Origin: Caulobacter sp048541825
GTDB taxonomy: Bacteria > Pseudomonadota > Alphaproteobacteria > Caulobacterales > Caulobacteraceae
DNA: 64,000 bases
Reading direction: 5' to 3'
NCBI RefSeq assembly: GCF_048541825.1
Contig: NZ_CP183332.1
Span: forward strand, 3,658,001 to 3,722,000
The notes under the pieces were generated by a model. That model saw nothing but the letters and a program-made list of their open reading frames with translations. It did not search any database and was not told the DNA's origin. Positions 8,876 to 17,782 of the stretch are shown here, one piece after another. Position 1 is the first letter of the stretch. Each line of letters starts with the position of its first letter. The translations under genes were made by a program, and so were the position numbers.

Positions 8876-10486
8876 ATGTCCATGCGCGCCTTCGCCCACC
8901 TGCTGGACCGGCTGTCCCTGACCAGCTCGCGCAACGCCAAGCTGACCCTGATCGAGGACTTCCTGCGCGGCCAGCCTGATCCCGACCGGGGTTTCGCCCT
9001 GGCGGCCCTGACCGGCGCCCTGTCGTTCTCGGCGGCCAAGCCGGCCTTCATCCGCAAGGCGGTCGAGGCGCGGATGGACGCCCAGCTGTTCGCCTGGTCC
9101 TATGACTTTGTCGGGGATCTGGCCGAGACCGTCGCCCTGGTCTGGCAAGCGCGGCCGGGCCCCAATCGCGAGCCCGAACTGTCCGAAGTGGTCGAGGCCC
9201 TGCGCACAGCCTCGCGCGGCGAGGTCCAGCGCCTGATCGAGGACTGGCTGGATGCGCTGGATCCCGACGGCCGTTGGGCGCTTTTGAAGCTGATGACCGG
9301 GGGCCTGCGGGTGGGGGTTTCGGCGCGGCTGGCCAAGCAGGCCTGCGCCAATCTGGGCAAGGTCGAGATCGGGCAGATCGAGGAGGTCTGGCATGCGCTG
9401 GAGCCGCCCTACGGAGATCTCTTCGCCTGGCTGGAGGGGCGCTCGGAGCAGCCTTCGCCCGACGCGCCGGGGCGCTTCCGGCCGGTGATGCTGGCCCAGG
9501 CCATCGACGAGGCCGTGGATTTTGCCAGGCTCGACCCGGCCGACTATGTGGCCGAATGGAAGTGGGACGGCATCCGCGTGCAGGCCGTTTCGGAGCGCGG
9601 CGAGCGGCGGCTCTATACGCGCACCGGCGACGACATCTCGGCGACCTTTCCAGACGTGCTGGCGGCTTTGGAGTTCGACGGGGCGCTGGACGGCGAGCTG
9701 CTGGTGATCCGCGACGGCGCTCTGGCCTCTTTTGGTGACCTGCAGCAACGGCTGAACCGCAAGACGGTGGACGCCAAACAGCTGGCCGCCTTTCCCGCCG
9801 GCATCCGCGCCTATGACCTGCTGCTGGACGGCGAGACCGACGTGCGCAGCCTGCCGTTCGTCGAGCGCCGAGCGCGGCTGGAAGCCCTCGTGGCCAGGAT
9901 CGCCAGCCCGCGCATCGACCTGTCGCCGCTGCAGCCGTTCGAGACCTGGGAAGCCCTGGCCGTCCTGCGCGGCGAGCCGCCGGAGGGCGACGCGCGGCTC
10001 TCGGAGGGCTTGATGCTCAAGCGCCGCGACAGTGTCTATGAGCCGGGCCGACCCAAGGGGCCGTGGTTCAAGTGGAAGCGTGATCCCCGGCTGATCGACG
10101 CGGTGCTGATGTACGCCCAGCGCGGCCACGGCCGGCGCTCGAGCTTCTATTCCGACTTTACCTTCGGCGTCTGGCGCGAGGACGAGCAGGGCAGCCGGAC
10201 CCTGACCCCGGTCGGCAAGGCCTATTTCGGCTTCACCGACGCGGAGCTGAAACTGATCGACAAGTTCGTGCGCGACAACACCGTCGAACGCTTCGGGCCC
10301 GTGCGCTCGGTGCGCGCCGATCTCGACTTCGGCCTGGTGTTCGAGGTGGCGTTCGAGGGTCTCCAGCGCTCGACCCGTCACAAGTCGGGTGTCGCCATGC
10401 GCTTTCCGCGCATCAGCCGCATCCGCTGGGACAAGCCGGCGCGGGAGGCCGATGAACTGGAGACCCTGGAGAAGATGTTGGACTGA
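8876..10486 (+). CDS. ATP-dependent DNA ligase, PP_1105/cisplatin-response type
   Basis: The 536-residue enzyme joins nicks using ATP. The N-terminal DNA-binding domain (about 1-200) is followed by the adenylation domain with motif I EWKWDGIR, in which Lys229 is the AMP acceptor. Motifs GELLV, EGLMLKRRD and KWKRDP follow, and a C-terminal OB-fold ends the protein. Length and order match the ligase usually encoded beside an exonuclease, a DEXH helicase and a metallophosphoesterase in a DNA-damage cluster. None of those partners is adjacent here; neighbours are a membrane protein and an exporter. Confidence 0.92.
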   Translation: MSMRAFAHLLDRLSLTSSRNAKLTLIEDFLRGQPDPDRGFALAALTGALSFSAAKPAFIRKAVEARMDAQLFAWSYDFVGDLAETVALVWQARPGPNREPELSEVVEALRTASRGEVQRLIEDWLDALDPDGRWALLKLMTGGLRVGVSARLAKQACANLGKVEIGQIEEVWHALEPPYGDLFAWLEGRSEQPSPDAPGRFRPVMLAQAIDEAVDFARLDPADYVAEWKWDGIRVQAVSERGERRLYTRTGDDISATFPDVLAALEFDGALDGELLVIRDGALASFGDLQQRLNRKTVDAKQLAAFPAGIRAYDLLLDGETDVRSLPFVERRARLEALVARIASPRIDLSPLQPFETWEALAVLRGEPPEGDARLSEGLMLKRRDSVYEPGRPKGPWFKWKRDPRLIDAVLMYAQRGHGRRSSFYSDFTFGVWREDEQGSRTLTPVGKAYFGFTDAELKLIDKFVRDNTVERFGPVRSVRADLDFGLVFEVAFEGLQRSTRHKSGVAMRFPRISRIRWDKPAREADELETLEKMLD

Positions 10487-10509
10487 TCGGGCTGGCCGTT
10501 GGCGACGCC

Positions 10510-11745
10510 CTAAGCGTCCCCGGTGTGGAACAGCCGGCCCTTTTCAGTGATGATCACGGCGACCAGGCCCGCCAGGCCAAAGCCGGTGAAACCCAGGGTC
10601 AGGGGTACCACCGTGCCGTCGAACAGCTGGCCGATCCAGAAACCTAGCAGGGCCCCGCCAATGGTGGTGATGAAGCCCTGCACCGAGGCCGCCGTGCCGG
10701 CCAGGTGGCCCAGAGGCTCCATGGCCAGCGCACCGAAGTTCGACATCGTCAGGCCAAAGCAGAACATCATGCAGGTCTGCAGGATGGCGAAGGTCCACAG
10801 GGTCTCGTGGCCCGCCAGGGCGATCACCGCGTGGACAGCGGCGAAGGCGATATAGCTGCACAGGGCCACGTGCGAGACCCGCCGCATGCCCAGCTTGCCG
10901 ACGATCCTGGAATTGACCAGCGAGGCGATGGCGATGCCCCCTGCAATGCCGGCAAAGATGACGGTGAACAGCTTGCCCGCCCCCAGCACGTCGACAAAGA
11001 CCTGCTGGGCCGAGTTGAGGAAGCCGAACAGGCCGCCCAGCACCAGGGTGGCGGCCAGGGCGTAGCCGATAGCGACACGGTTGGTCAGGCAGGCCTTGAA
11101 GGCCGCGATTACGGGCCCTGCCTCCAGCGGAACACGGTCCTGCGGATGCAGGGTCTCGGGCAGCTTGACCGCTGCCCAGCCGATGACCAGCAGGCCGAAG
11201 ATCGCCAGGACCAGGAAGATCCACGGCCATGGCGCGACCAGCACGATGGCCTGGCCCACCGACGGGGCGATGATCGGCACGGCCAGGAAGACGATGAACG
11301 ACAGCGACATCACCTTGGCCATCTCCCGGCCGCTATAGCAGTCGCGGACGATCGACACCGACAGCACCCGGGTGGCGGCCGCGCCGACGCCGCACAGGGC
11401 CCGGGCGATCAGCAGCATCTCGAACGAGGTGGAAAAGGCGCACAGACCGGCGAACAGCACATAGAGGGCGAGGCCGACCATCAGCACCGGCTTGCGTCCG
11501 AAACGGTCGGCCAGCGGGCCGTAGAACAGCTGCGCCGCGCCGAAGCCCAGCAGATAGGCGGTGATGATCCACTGATGCTGGTTGGCGCTGGCCACGCCCA
11601 GGGCATGGCCGATCTGCGGCAGGGCCGGCAGCATGGAGTCAATGGCCAGGGCGTTGGTCGCCATCATCGCCGCGATCAGGGCAACGAACTGCTTGAAGCC
11701 CATCCCCGGATGCGGCGGGGGGGAGGTCTGCTCTGCGTGCGACAT
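10510..11745 (-). CDS. MFS multidrug exporter, Bcr/CflA family
   Basis: A 411-residue, 12-helix major facilitator protein, probably a drug/proton antiporter of the inner membrane. MFS motif A (GPLADRFGRKPV) follows helix 2, and the Bcr/CflA-like segment VSIVRDCYSGREMAKVMSL is in helix 4-5. The conserved acidic residue of helix 1 is in the segment ALAIDSMLPALP. It converges on the ligase gene with only 23 bases between. The transported compound is unknown. Confidence 0.9.
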   Translation of the reverse strand: MSHAEQTSPPPHPGMGFKQFVALIAAMMATNALAIDSMLPALPQIGHALGVASANQHQWIITAYLLGFGAAQLFYGPLADRFGRKPVLMVGLALYVLFAGLCAFSTSFEMLLIARALCGVGAAATRVLSVSIVRDCYSGREMAKVMSLSFIVFLAVPIIAPSVGQAIVLVAPWPWIFLVLAIFGLLVIGWAAVKLPETLHPQDRVPLEAGPVIAAFKACLTNRVAIGYALAATLVLGGLFGFLNSAQQVFVDVLGAGKLFTVIFAGIAGGIAIASLVNSRIVGKLGMRRVSHVALCSYIAFAAVHAVIALAGHETLWTFAILQTCMMFCFGLTMSNFGALAMEPLGHLAGTAASVQGFITTIGGALLGFWIGQLFDGTVVPLTLGFTGFGLAGLVAVIITEKGRLFHTGDA

Positions 11746-11847
11746 GGGAACCCTCGGTCTGGACGACGTCCGACCTGAAGGGGCGACGCTACGCCTGTCC
11801 TATAGCCCCCCGATGTGACGGGCGACTAGCCGCCGCCGCCCTCGCGC

Positions 11848-13008
11848 CTAGCCGTTGAAGGCGCGGATCGCGTCGATGATCTTCTGCTGCTCGGCCGCTT
11901 CCAGATACGGGTGCATCGGCAGGGCCAGCACGGTCTCGGCCTTGGTCTCGGTGACTGGCAGGCCGCCCGGGCCGCGCGGGAAGTCCGCATAGGGCGCCTG
12001 GATATGCATCGGCACCGGATAATAGACCGCCGTGGGAATGCCCTGCGTCTTCAGATGCGCGGCCAGGCCGTCGCGGTTCTCATGCTCGATGACATATTGC
12101 GCCCACACCGAGACGCCGCCGTCGATCACCTTGGGAACCGCCAGCACCGCGCCTTCAAGGCCCGCCGCATAGCGGTCGGCCACCGTCTGACGCAGCTGGA
12201 TCTCTTCGGCGAAGATCGCCAGCTTCTCGATCAGGATCGCCGCCTGGATCGTATCCAGCCGCGAGTTCATGCCGATGCGGGTGTTCAGATACTTGGTGTC
12301 GTGGTCGAAGGTGCGACCCACCAGGTCAGGCGCCACCGCCTTGCCGTGGACGCGGTAGCTGTCCATCAGGTCCCACAGGTCCTGGTCGTTGGTCAGCACC
12401 GCCCCGCCATCGCCGTAGCAGCCCAGCGGCTTGGCCGGGAAGAAGCTGGTGGTGGCCATGTCGGCCCAGTGCAGCGGGTGATGGCCGTTCAGCGTGCAGC
12501 CAAAGCCCTGGGCGCTGTCGGCGATCAGCTTCAGGCCTTCGCGGTCGCAAATCGCCTTGATGGCCGGATAGTCGGCGGGCTGGCCGAACAGATCCACCGC
12601 GATCACGACCTTGGGTGTCAGCTTGCCCTGCGCCTTCACGCTGGCGATCGCGGCCTCCAGCGCGGCGGGATCGAGGTTGAAGGTGTCGGGCAGGATATCG
12701 ACAAATACCGGCGTCGCATCGACCCACGGCACCACTTCCGGCGTCGCGGCGAAGGTGAAGGACGGACAGAACACCGCGTCGCCCTTGCCGATGCCCCAGG
12801 CCATCAGCGGCAGGGCGATGGCGTCGGTGCCGTTGGCGCAGGACAGGGCCAGCTTGGCCTCGCCAAAGGCGGCCAGTTGGGCCTCGAACGCGCGAACCTG
12901 TGGACCCATCACATAGGCGCCGCTGTCGAGCACGCCGGCGATGGCGGCGTCGATCCTGTCGCGGATCCGGCGTTGCTGGGCGGCCAGGTCGATGAAGGGC
13001 ATGCTCAT
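11848..13008 (-). CDS. DegT/DnrJ/EryC1/StrS nucleotide-sugar aminotransferase, WbpE-like
   Basis: PLP enzyme of 386 residues that transfers an amino group to a keto nucleotide-sugar. The phosphate/ring-binding segments SCANGTDAIALPLMAWG and LIADSAQGFG (Asp164) and the PLP lysine in FFPAKPLG (Lys193) are intact. The opening MPFIDLAAQQ and the general pattern are closest, by memory, to WbpE-type enzymes that aminate UDP-3-keto-hexuronic acid sugars for O-antigen. Its partner oxidoreductase and acetyltransferase are not adjacent, so the exact substrate is open. It fits the surface-glycan theme of the window. Confidence 0.85.
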   Translation of the reverse strand: MSMPFIDLAAQQRRIRDRIDAAIAGVLDSGAYVMGPQVRAFEAQLAAFGEAKLALSCANGTDAIALPLMAWGIGKGDAVFCPSFTFAATPEVVPWVDATPVFVDILPDTFNLDPAALEAAIASVKAQGKLTPKVVIAVDLFGQPADYPAIKAICDREGLKLIADSAQGFGCTLNGHHPLHWADMATTSFFPAKPLGCYGDGGAVLTNDQDLWDLMDSYRVHGKAVAPDLVGRTFDHDTKYLNTRIGMNSRLDTIQAAILIEKLAIFAEEIQLRQTVADRYAAGLEGAVLAVPKVIDGGVSVWAQYVIEHENRDGLAAHLKTQGIPTAVYYPVPMHIQAPYADFPRGPGGLPVTETKAETVLALPMHPYLEAAEQQKIIDAIRAFNG

Positions 13009-13164
13009 GGGCGGCGCTCATAGAGGCGGATCGAGGCGAGTTCGAGCCAATTGATGTAACCGACTGTTTCGCCGGAACGAAGCGGAGCCTCGCGGCCGGG
13101 GTCGGGAACGGCCCTCTGGCCCTGTTCGTTGACCGCTTCGCGCGGGGGCGCCATCGAGAGGTCC

Positions 13165-14151
13165 ATGACCAAGCCCACCGTGATTCCGCCCGACGCCAGC
13201 CTGCCCGCCGTCGCCAACATTTGGGCCGACGAGACTGTACTGGGGCACTTCCTCGACTGGGTCGGCAAGGTGGCGGTCAATCTGGTGGTCGCCGCCCTGA
13301 TCCTGGGCCTGACCTTCTGGCTGGCGGGCTGGGCCGCCAAGGTGGTGCGCCGGACCCTGGGACGCGTCCACCGCAACAACCCCGACCAGACCCTGGAAAC
13401 CTTCGGCGCCTCTCTGGTGCGCTATGCGGTGATCGCCGTCGGCCTGGTGGCTGTGCTGCAGCAGGTCGGCGTCCAGGCCACCTCGATCATCGCCGTCCTC
13501 GGCGCGGCGTCGCTGGCCATTGGCCTGGCCCTGCAGGGCGCCCTGTCGAACGTGGCCGCCGGGGTGATGATCCTGCTGTTTCGGCCTTATCGGGTCGGCG
13601 ACGTGATCGAGACCGTGACCCGGGTCGGCACGGTCAAGTCGCTGGATCTGCTGTTCACCGAGATCGCCACCTTCGACAACGTCAAGGTGATGATCCCCAA
13701 CAGCAAGGTGTTCGGCGATGTCATCCTGAACTATTCGGCCCACCGGACGCGCCGCGTGGACGTGCTGTTCAAGGTGCCCCTGAAGACCGATCTGGTCGCG
13801 GTGCTCAAGCGCCTGCGCGAGCGGGCCGAGAGCGACCCGCGCATCCGCAAGGAGCCGGCCGTGCAGATCGAGGTCACCGACCTGTCTGAAGCCTTCGCCC
13901 AGGCCGCGATCCGGGCCTGGACGGCCAGGGAGGATTTCGCCTCGGTGAAGACCGACCTGATGCTGACCGCCCATCTGCTGTCCGAAGACCCGGCGCGCAC
14001 CGACCTGCCACCGCCGCGTCCGACCAAGGCCGTGGATCCCTCGCCGGCCATGCCGGGCGAGGAGGAGCATCATCTGATGTTCAAGATGCCAGGGCCGCTT
14101 CGAGGTCGGAAATCAGGTCCGAGCAAGCCTCGATCCCCACCGAAAGCCTGA
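13165..14151 (+). CDS. MscS-family mechanosensitive ion channel
   Basis: A 328-residue protein with about three membrane helices. The pore helix has the Gly/Ala-rich pattern VLGAASLAIGLALQGALSN, followed by the conserved GVMILLFRPYRVGD that leads into the cytoplasmic beta and alpha/beta domains. It relieves osmotic down-shock by opening under tension. ATG 13165, preceded by GAGAGG, is preferred over an upstream TTG at 13129. The last 71 bases run antisense over the 3' end of the cystathionine gamma-lyase gene, so its C-terminal tail (rich in Arg, Pro, Lys) lies in shared DNA. Confidence 0.9.
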   Translation: MTKPTVIPPDASLPAVANIWADETVLGHFLDWVGKVAVNLVVAALILGLTFWLAGWAAKVVRRTLGRVHRNNPDQTLETFGASLVRYAVIAVGLVAVLQQVGVQATSIIAVLGAASLAIGLALQGALSNVAAGVMILLFRPYRVGDVIETVTRVGTVKSLDLLFTEIATFDNVKVMIPNSKVFGDVILNYSAHRTRRVDVLFKVPLKTDLVAVLKRLRERAESDPRIRKEPAVQIEVTDLSEAFAQAAIRAWTAREDFASVKTDLMLTAHLLSEDPARTDLPPPRPTKAVDPSPAMPGEEEHHLMFKMPGPLRGRKSGPSKPRSPPKA

Positions 14152-15256
14152 CCAGGCCTTCGCTGATCCCTAGCGCCGCACGCTGCTCGGCGGGGATCGA
14201 GGCGTGGGTCATGATCGCCGGATGTTCGATAAGGCTTTCCACCCCGCCCAGGCTTTCGGCGAGGGTGAACAGCCGCGTGCGCTCCAGCATTCGCCGGGCC
14301 GGGGCCAGGCCGCCCTTGATGTCGACCGAGATGATGCCGCCGAAGCCATTGAGCATCTGGCGCTTGGCCAGCTCATGCTGTGGGTGGCTTTCCAGACCCG
14401 GATAGATCACCCGACCGATGTCGGGCCGGGCTTCCAGCCACTTGGCGATGGTCAGGGCGCTCTGGCAGGCCCGCTCCATGCGCAGGGCCAGGGTCTTGAC
14501 GCCGCGCAGGGCCAGGAAGCTGTCGAAGGGCCCCAGAACCGCGCCGACGGCGTTCTGCAGGAACTTCATCTGGGCGGCCAGTTCAGCGTTTTCGCCCACC
14601 ACGGCGACGCCGGCGACCACGTCGGAGTGACCGTTCAGGTACTTGGTTGCCGAGTGCATGACGATGTCGAAGCCCAGCTCCAGCGGCCGCTGGACATAGG
14701 GGCTGGCGAAGGTGTTGTCGGCGACGGTGATCAGGCCGCGGGTCTTGGCCAGGGCGGCGATGGCGGCCAGATCGGCCAGCCGCAGCATCGGATTGGTCGG
14801 GGTCTCCACCCAGATCATCTTCGTCTCGGACGTGATCGCCGCCTCGATCGCCGACAGGTCGCCCATGTCGACGAAGCTGAACTTCAGGCCCGCCGAGCGC
14901 TTGCGCACCTTGTCGAACAGCCGGAACGAGCCGCCATACAGGTCGTCGCTGGCGATCACATGCGCGCCGCTGTCGAGCGTCTCGAGAATGGTCGAGGCCG
15001 CCGCCAGGCCCGAGGCGAAGGCAAAGCCCGCCGTCCCGCTTTCCAGATCGGCGATCGACCGCTCAAAGGCGAAGCGGGTCGGGTTATGGCTGCGGCTGTA
15101 TTCAAAGCCCTTGTGCTCGCCGGGGCTGGACTGGACATAGGTCGAGGTCGCGTAGATCGGCACCATCACCGCCCCTGTGGTCGGGTCGGGGAACTGGCCG
15201 CCGTGGATCGTGCGGGTGTCGAAGGCCAGGCGGTTCTTGCCGGGGAGGTCGGTCAT
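14081..15256 (-). CDS. Cystathionine gamma-lyase/synthase-type PLP enzyme
   Basis: A 391-residue member of the Cys/Met-metabolism PLP family. The PLP lysine is K205 in HSATKYLNGHSD; YSRSHNPTR, ASGLAA and the C-terminal SLGGVESLIEHPA are all present. Family members include cystathionine gamma-lyase, gamma-synthase and O-acylhomoserine sulfhydrylases, which sequence alone does not separate cleanly. The upstream, co-directional cystathionine beta-synthase gene argues for gamma-lyase, giving cysteine from homocysteine by reverse transsulfuration. A toxin-antitoxin pair lies between the two. Confidence 0.9.
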   Translation of the reverse strand: MTDLPGKNRLAFDTRTIHGGQFPDPTTGAVMVPIYATSTYVQSSPGEHKGFEYSRSHNPTRFAFERSIADLESGTAGFAFASGLAAASTILETLDSGAHVIASDDLYGGSFRLFDKVRKRSAGLKFSFVDMGDLSAIEAAITSETKMIWVETPTNPMLRLADLAAIAALAKTRGLITVADNTFASPYVQRPLELGFDIVMHSATKYLNGHSDVVAGVAVVGENAELAAQMKFLQNAVGAVLGPFDSFLALRGVKTLALRMERACQSALTIAKWLEARPDIGRVIYPGLESHPQHELAKRQMLNGFGGIISVDIKGGLAPARRMLERTRLFTLAESLGGVESLIEHPAIMTHASIPAEQRAALGISEGLVRLSVGIEACSDLISDLEAALAS

Positions 15257-15280
15257 GGGCGGCTTTCGGAACGAAAATAG

Positions 15281-15598
15281 CTAGGCATTGTTGCGAGGGA
15301 GAGTCCTCAGAATGTCTTGAAGATCCTGAGCGCCGTGAAGAATGCGTCGGATCACCGGCGGTCGTGGACTCGCGTCATAGACGGCGACGTAGGGAAAGCC
15401 GGGCACAATCGCGAACCTGTATGGCGGTGAGGCCAAGTCTGGGCGTTCGACGCCGATCTCAGGGAAGTCGCCGATTTGCCTGGCGACCGCGGCGACCGCT
15501 CTTGGAAAGCGTCGCGCCGCGGAAACGTTGTCCTGAGCGATGACGCGCGCCACGTTGTAAATGTCGCGCCGCGCGCCTGGGCCTAGAATGGCCGACAT
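15281..15598 (-). CDS. parE: RelE/ParE-family toxin
   Basis: A 105-residue basic protein with the ParE pattern: an N-terminal helix pair (ARRDIYNVARVIAQDN), the segment PYRFAIVPGFPYVAVYD and the C-terminal RRILHGAQDLQDIL. ParE-type toxins poison DNA gyrase, while RelE relatives cut mRNA; the ParD-like partner supports ParE. Its ATG directly abuts the TAG stop of the antitoxin gene. It lies only 24 bases ahead of the gamma-lyase gene, so it may share that transcript. Confidence 0.88.
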   Translation of the reverse strand: MSAILGPGARRDIYNVARVIAQDNVSAARRFPRAVAAVARQIGDFPEIGVERPDLASPPYRFAIVPGFPYVAVYDASPRPPVIRRILHGAQDLQDILRTLPRNNA

Positions 15599-15877
15599 CT
15601 ATCCGACTGCGGTCTTGGCTTTGTTTTCGGCGTCGATGCCGTCGATGAGCTCATCGATTTCGGCCATGACCTCCTCGACCGTGAAGCAGCCATCGCGGTC
15701 GGCCTCGGCCTCGGCCTCTTTAAGCATCGCCATGAACGCCGCCTTGCGCGCTTCCTGGTCCTGCAACAACCGAAGGCCTGAAATCAGGACCTCGCTGACA
15801 TTGGGATAGCGGCCATCGGAGACGCAATCCTGAGCGAAGGTTTTAAGCGCCGGAGGTAATTCCACCTTTAGGGTCAT
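15599..15877 (-). CDS. parD: ParD-like CopG/RHH antitoxin
   Basis: A 92-residue acidic protein. The N-terminus (MTLKVELPPALKTFAQ) and the RYPNVSEVLISGLRLLQ segment are typical of ribbon-helix-helix antitoxins of the ParD type, and the acidic C-terminal tail (FTVEEVMAEIDELIDG) is the part that wraps the toxin. It precedes the toxin with no gap, in the normal antitoxin-first order. It probably represses its own promoter in the 61 bases after the beta-synthase gene. Confidence 0.88.
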   Translation of the reverse strand: MTLKVELPPALKTFAQDCVSDGRYPNVSEVLISGLRLLQDQEARKAAFMAMLKEAEAEADRDGCFTVEEVMAEIDELIDGIDAENKAKTAVG

Positions 15878-15938
15878 GCGATCCTCGTTTCGATCCTCGC
15901 CGCCTCAGCATGACTCCGCGAGAACATTTCCGCAACAG

Positions 15939-17348
15939 TCACCCCGCCATCCGCAGGTGATTGATCAGGTCCACCCGGGTGATCACGCCCAGGAACTGCT
16001 CGCCCTCGCAGACCAGGGCCACCTCGTCGCGATCGAAGACCTCCGGCAGGGCGTCGACGCCTTGCGTCGACTGCAGGGTGTTGACCGCGCGGGTCATCGC
16101 CTCGCCCACCGGCGTCTTGAACCGCAGGTCGCGATCATCGTCCTCGACGGCGGCCAGGATGTCGCTCTCGTCGAGAATGCCCACCAGCTTGCCGTGATCG
16201 ACAACCGGCAGCTGGCTGACGTCGCTGGAGCGCATGCGATTATAGGCGGTCAGCAGGGTGTCGTCCGAACCGATGGCCACCACTCCGCCGTCGACATAGC
16301 GCTTGGCGATCAGGTCGCGCAGGTCGCCATGTAGCTCCCGGCCGTCGAAGCCATGGGCCGCCAGCCAGAAGTCGTTGAACATCTTGGTCAGATATTTCGA
16401 GCCGGTGTCGCAGACCAGGGTGACCACCCGCTTGGGCTCAGTCTGCTCGCGGCAATAGCGCAGCGCCGCCGCCAGCAGGCAGCCCGCCGATGAGCCGCCC
16501 AGAATGCCCTCCTTTTTCAGGAGCAGACGCGCGGTGTCGACGCTCTCGCGGTCGCTGATCGAATAGGCTTTCGAGACCAGGTCCATCTGGGCGTTGTCGG
16601 GGATGAAATCCTCGCCGATGCCTTCGACGATCCAGCTGCCGGCCTCGCCGAACGTGCCGGTGGCCACATAGTCGCACAGGATCGAGCCGACCGGGTCGGC
16701 CAGCACCATCACCGTCTTGGGCGAGTGCTTTTGCATGTAGCGGCCGATGCCCGTCAGGGTGCCGCCCGAGCCGACGCCCACCACGATGGCGTCGATGTCG
16801 CCGCCCATCTGGGTCAGCAGTTCCGGCGCGGTGGTGGTCTCATGCGCCAGCGGATTAGCCGGGTTCTCGAACTGGTTGACATAGATCGAGCCGGGGATCG
16901 ACTGGGCCAGGGTCTGGGCCATGTCTTGGTAGTATTCGGGATGGCCCCTGCCGACATCGCTGCGGGTCAGGCGCACGTCCACGCCCATGGCCCGCAGGTG
17001 CAGGATCTTTTCCCGCGCCATCTTGTCGGGGACGATCAGGATCAGCCTGTAGCCCTTCAAGGTGGCTACCTGGGCCAGGCCCAGGCCGGTGTTGCCGGCC
17101 GTGGCCTCGATGATCACGCCGCCGGGCTTGAGGCTGCCATCGGCCTCGGCGGCGTCGATCATGGCGCGGGCGATGCGATCCTTGATTGAGCCGCCGGGGT
17201 TCTGGTTCTCCAACTTTAGGAACAGGCGGCAGAGGCCGGTGTCGAGGTTGCTGACCTCGACCATCGGGGTGTTGCCGATCAGGTCGAGCGCCGAACCGAC
17301 TATAGGAGGGAGGTAAGGGACCAGAAGGCCTGGTTTGGGGTCGTTCAT
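15939..17348 (-). CDS. Cystathionine beta-synthase with C-terminal CBS domains
   Basis: Condenses serine and homocysteine to cystathionine, the first step of reverse transsulfuration. The 469-residue protein has a fold-II PLP domain (about 15-320) with the PLP lysine K56 in NPGGSIKDR, the substrate loop TAGNTGLGLA and GSGGTLTGIGRYM, then a pair of CBS domains (about 335-465). CBS tandem domains often bind adenine nucleotides, so activity may be regulated by them. The gamma-lyase gene follows downstream, past a ParDE-like module. Confidence 0.93.
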   Translation of the reverse strand: MNDPKPGLLVPYLPPIVGSALDLIGNTPMVEVSNLDTGLCRLFLKLENQNPGGSIKDRIARAMIDAAEADGSLKPGGVIIEATAGNTGLGLAQVATLKGYRLILIVPDKMAREKILHLRAMGVDVRLTRSDVGRGHPEYYQDMAQTLAQSIPGSIYVNQFENPANPLAHETTTAPELLTQMGGDIDAIVVGVGSGGTLTGIGRYMQKHSPKTVMVLADPVGSILCDYVATGTFGEAGSWIVEGIGEDFIPDNAQMDLVSKAYSISDRESVDTARLLLKKEGILGGSSAGCLLAAALRYCREQTEPKRVVTLVCDTGSKYLTKMFNDFWLAAHGFDGRELHGDLRDLIAKRYVDGGVVAIGSDDTLLTAYNRMRSSDVSQLPVVDHGKLVGILDESDILAAVEDDDRDLRFKTPVGEAMTRAVNTLQSTQGVDALPEVFDRDEVALVCEGEQFLGVITRVDLINHLRMAG

Positions 17349-17417
17349 GGCGCAGCTCCGCGACCAGAAGAAACGATTTTCCCTAGTTAGGCCCCATTCA
17401 GCAAGAATTGAAAGGTC

Positions 17418-17651
17418 TTAGGCCTGGCCCAGTGTGCCGCGCAGCCGCACCCATTCCTGGGCGAACTTGCGGCTGACCCTGGCGTCCTCGAAGACCACGC
17501 GACGCATCTGGCCGGCGACCTCGGGCGCGTCGTGGATGATCACGAACGGAAAACCGTTGGCCGACAGGAAGCCCTGAACGAAGGTCGAGAAGCTGGCGGC
17601 CTCGGCGGAATCGGCAAGGCGGATCTCGGCGGTGGCGTCGGTCGGGACCAT
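17418..17651 (-). CDS. Small hypothetical cytoplasmic protein
   Basis: A 77-residue protein with no signal peptide or membrane helix. ATG 17651 is chosen over 17678 and 17708 because GGGGAG lies 6 bases upstream of it. The sequence alternates short strands and helices (AEIRLADSAEAASF, FPFVIIHDAPEVAG, then a basic helix) and is rich in charged residues at the end. I do not recognise the family. It is co-directional with, and upstream of, the cystathionine beta-synthase gene at 69 bases. Confidence 0.7.
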   Translation of the reverse strand: MVPTDATAEIRLADSAEAASFSTFVQGFLSANGFPFVIIHDAPEVAGQMRRVVFEDARVSRKFAQEWVRLRGTLGQA

Positions 17652-17739
17652 GACAGTCTCCCCTGTGGCTGTTGCCATCCTAACGCACGCGATCGCAAAT
17701 GCGAACACAGTTCGCGTAAGCGAAATAATCAGTGTTCAT

Positions 17740-17773
17740 ATGAACGGCGCCGGGCGAGTCCGGCGCCGTTCAT
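17740..17773. terminator. Stem-loop downstream of the transaldolase gene
   Basis: A 14-base perfect stem (ATGAACGGCGCCGG and its complement) closes a 6-base GCGAGT loop, 9 bases after the end of the transaldolase-like gene. There is no long T run, so termination may be weak or Rho-assisted. The stem is inferred to end transcription from the right. Confidence 0.6.
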
Positions 17774-17782
17774 GAGATCGCC

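Noticed and set aside
17701..17715. GCGAAC-ACA-GTTCGC as an SOS box
   Set aside because: Alphaproteobacterial LexA boxes are GTTC-N7-GTTC direct repeats; this is a short dyad and the flanking genes are not SOS genes.
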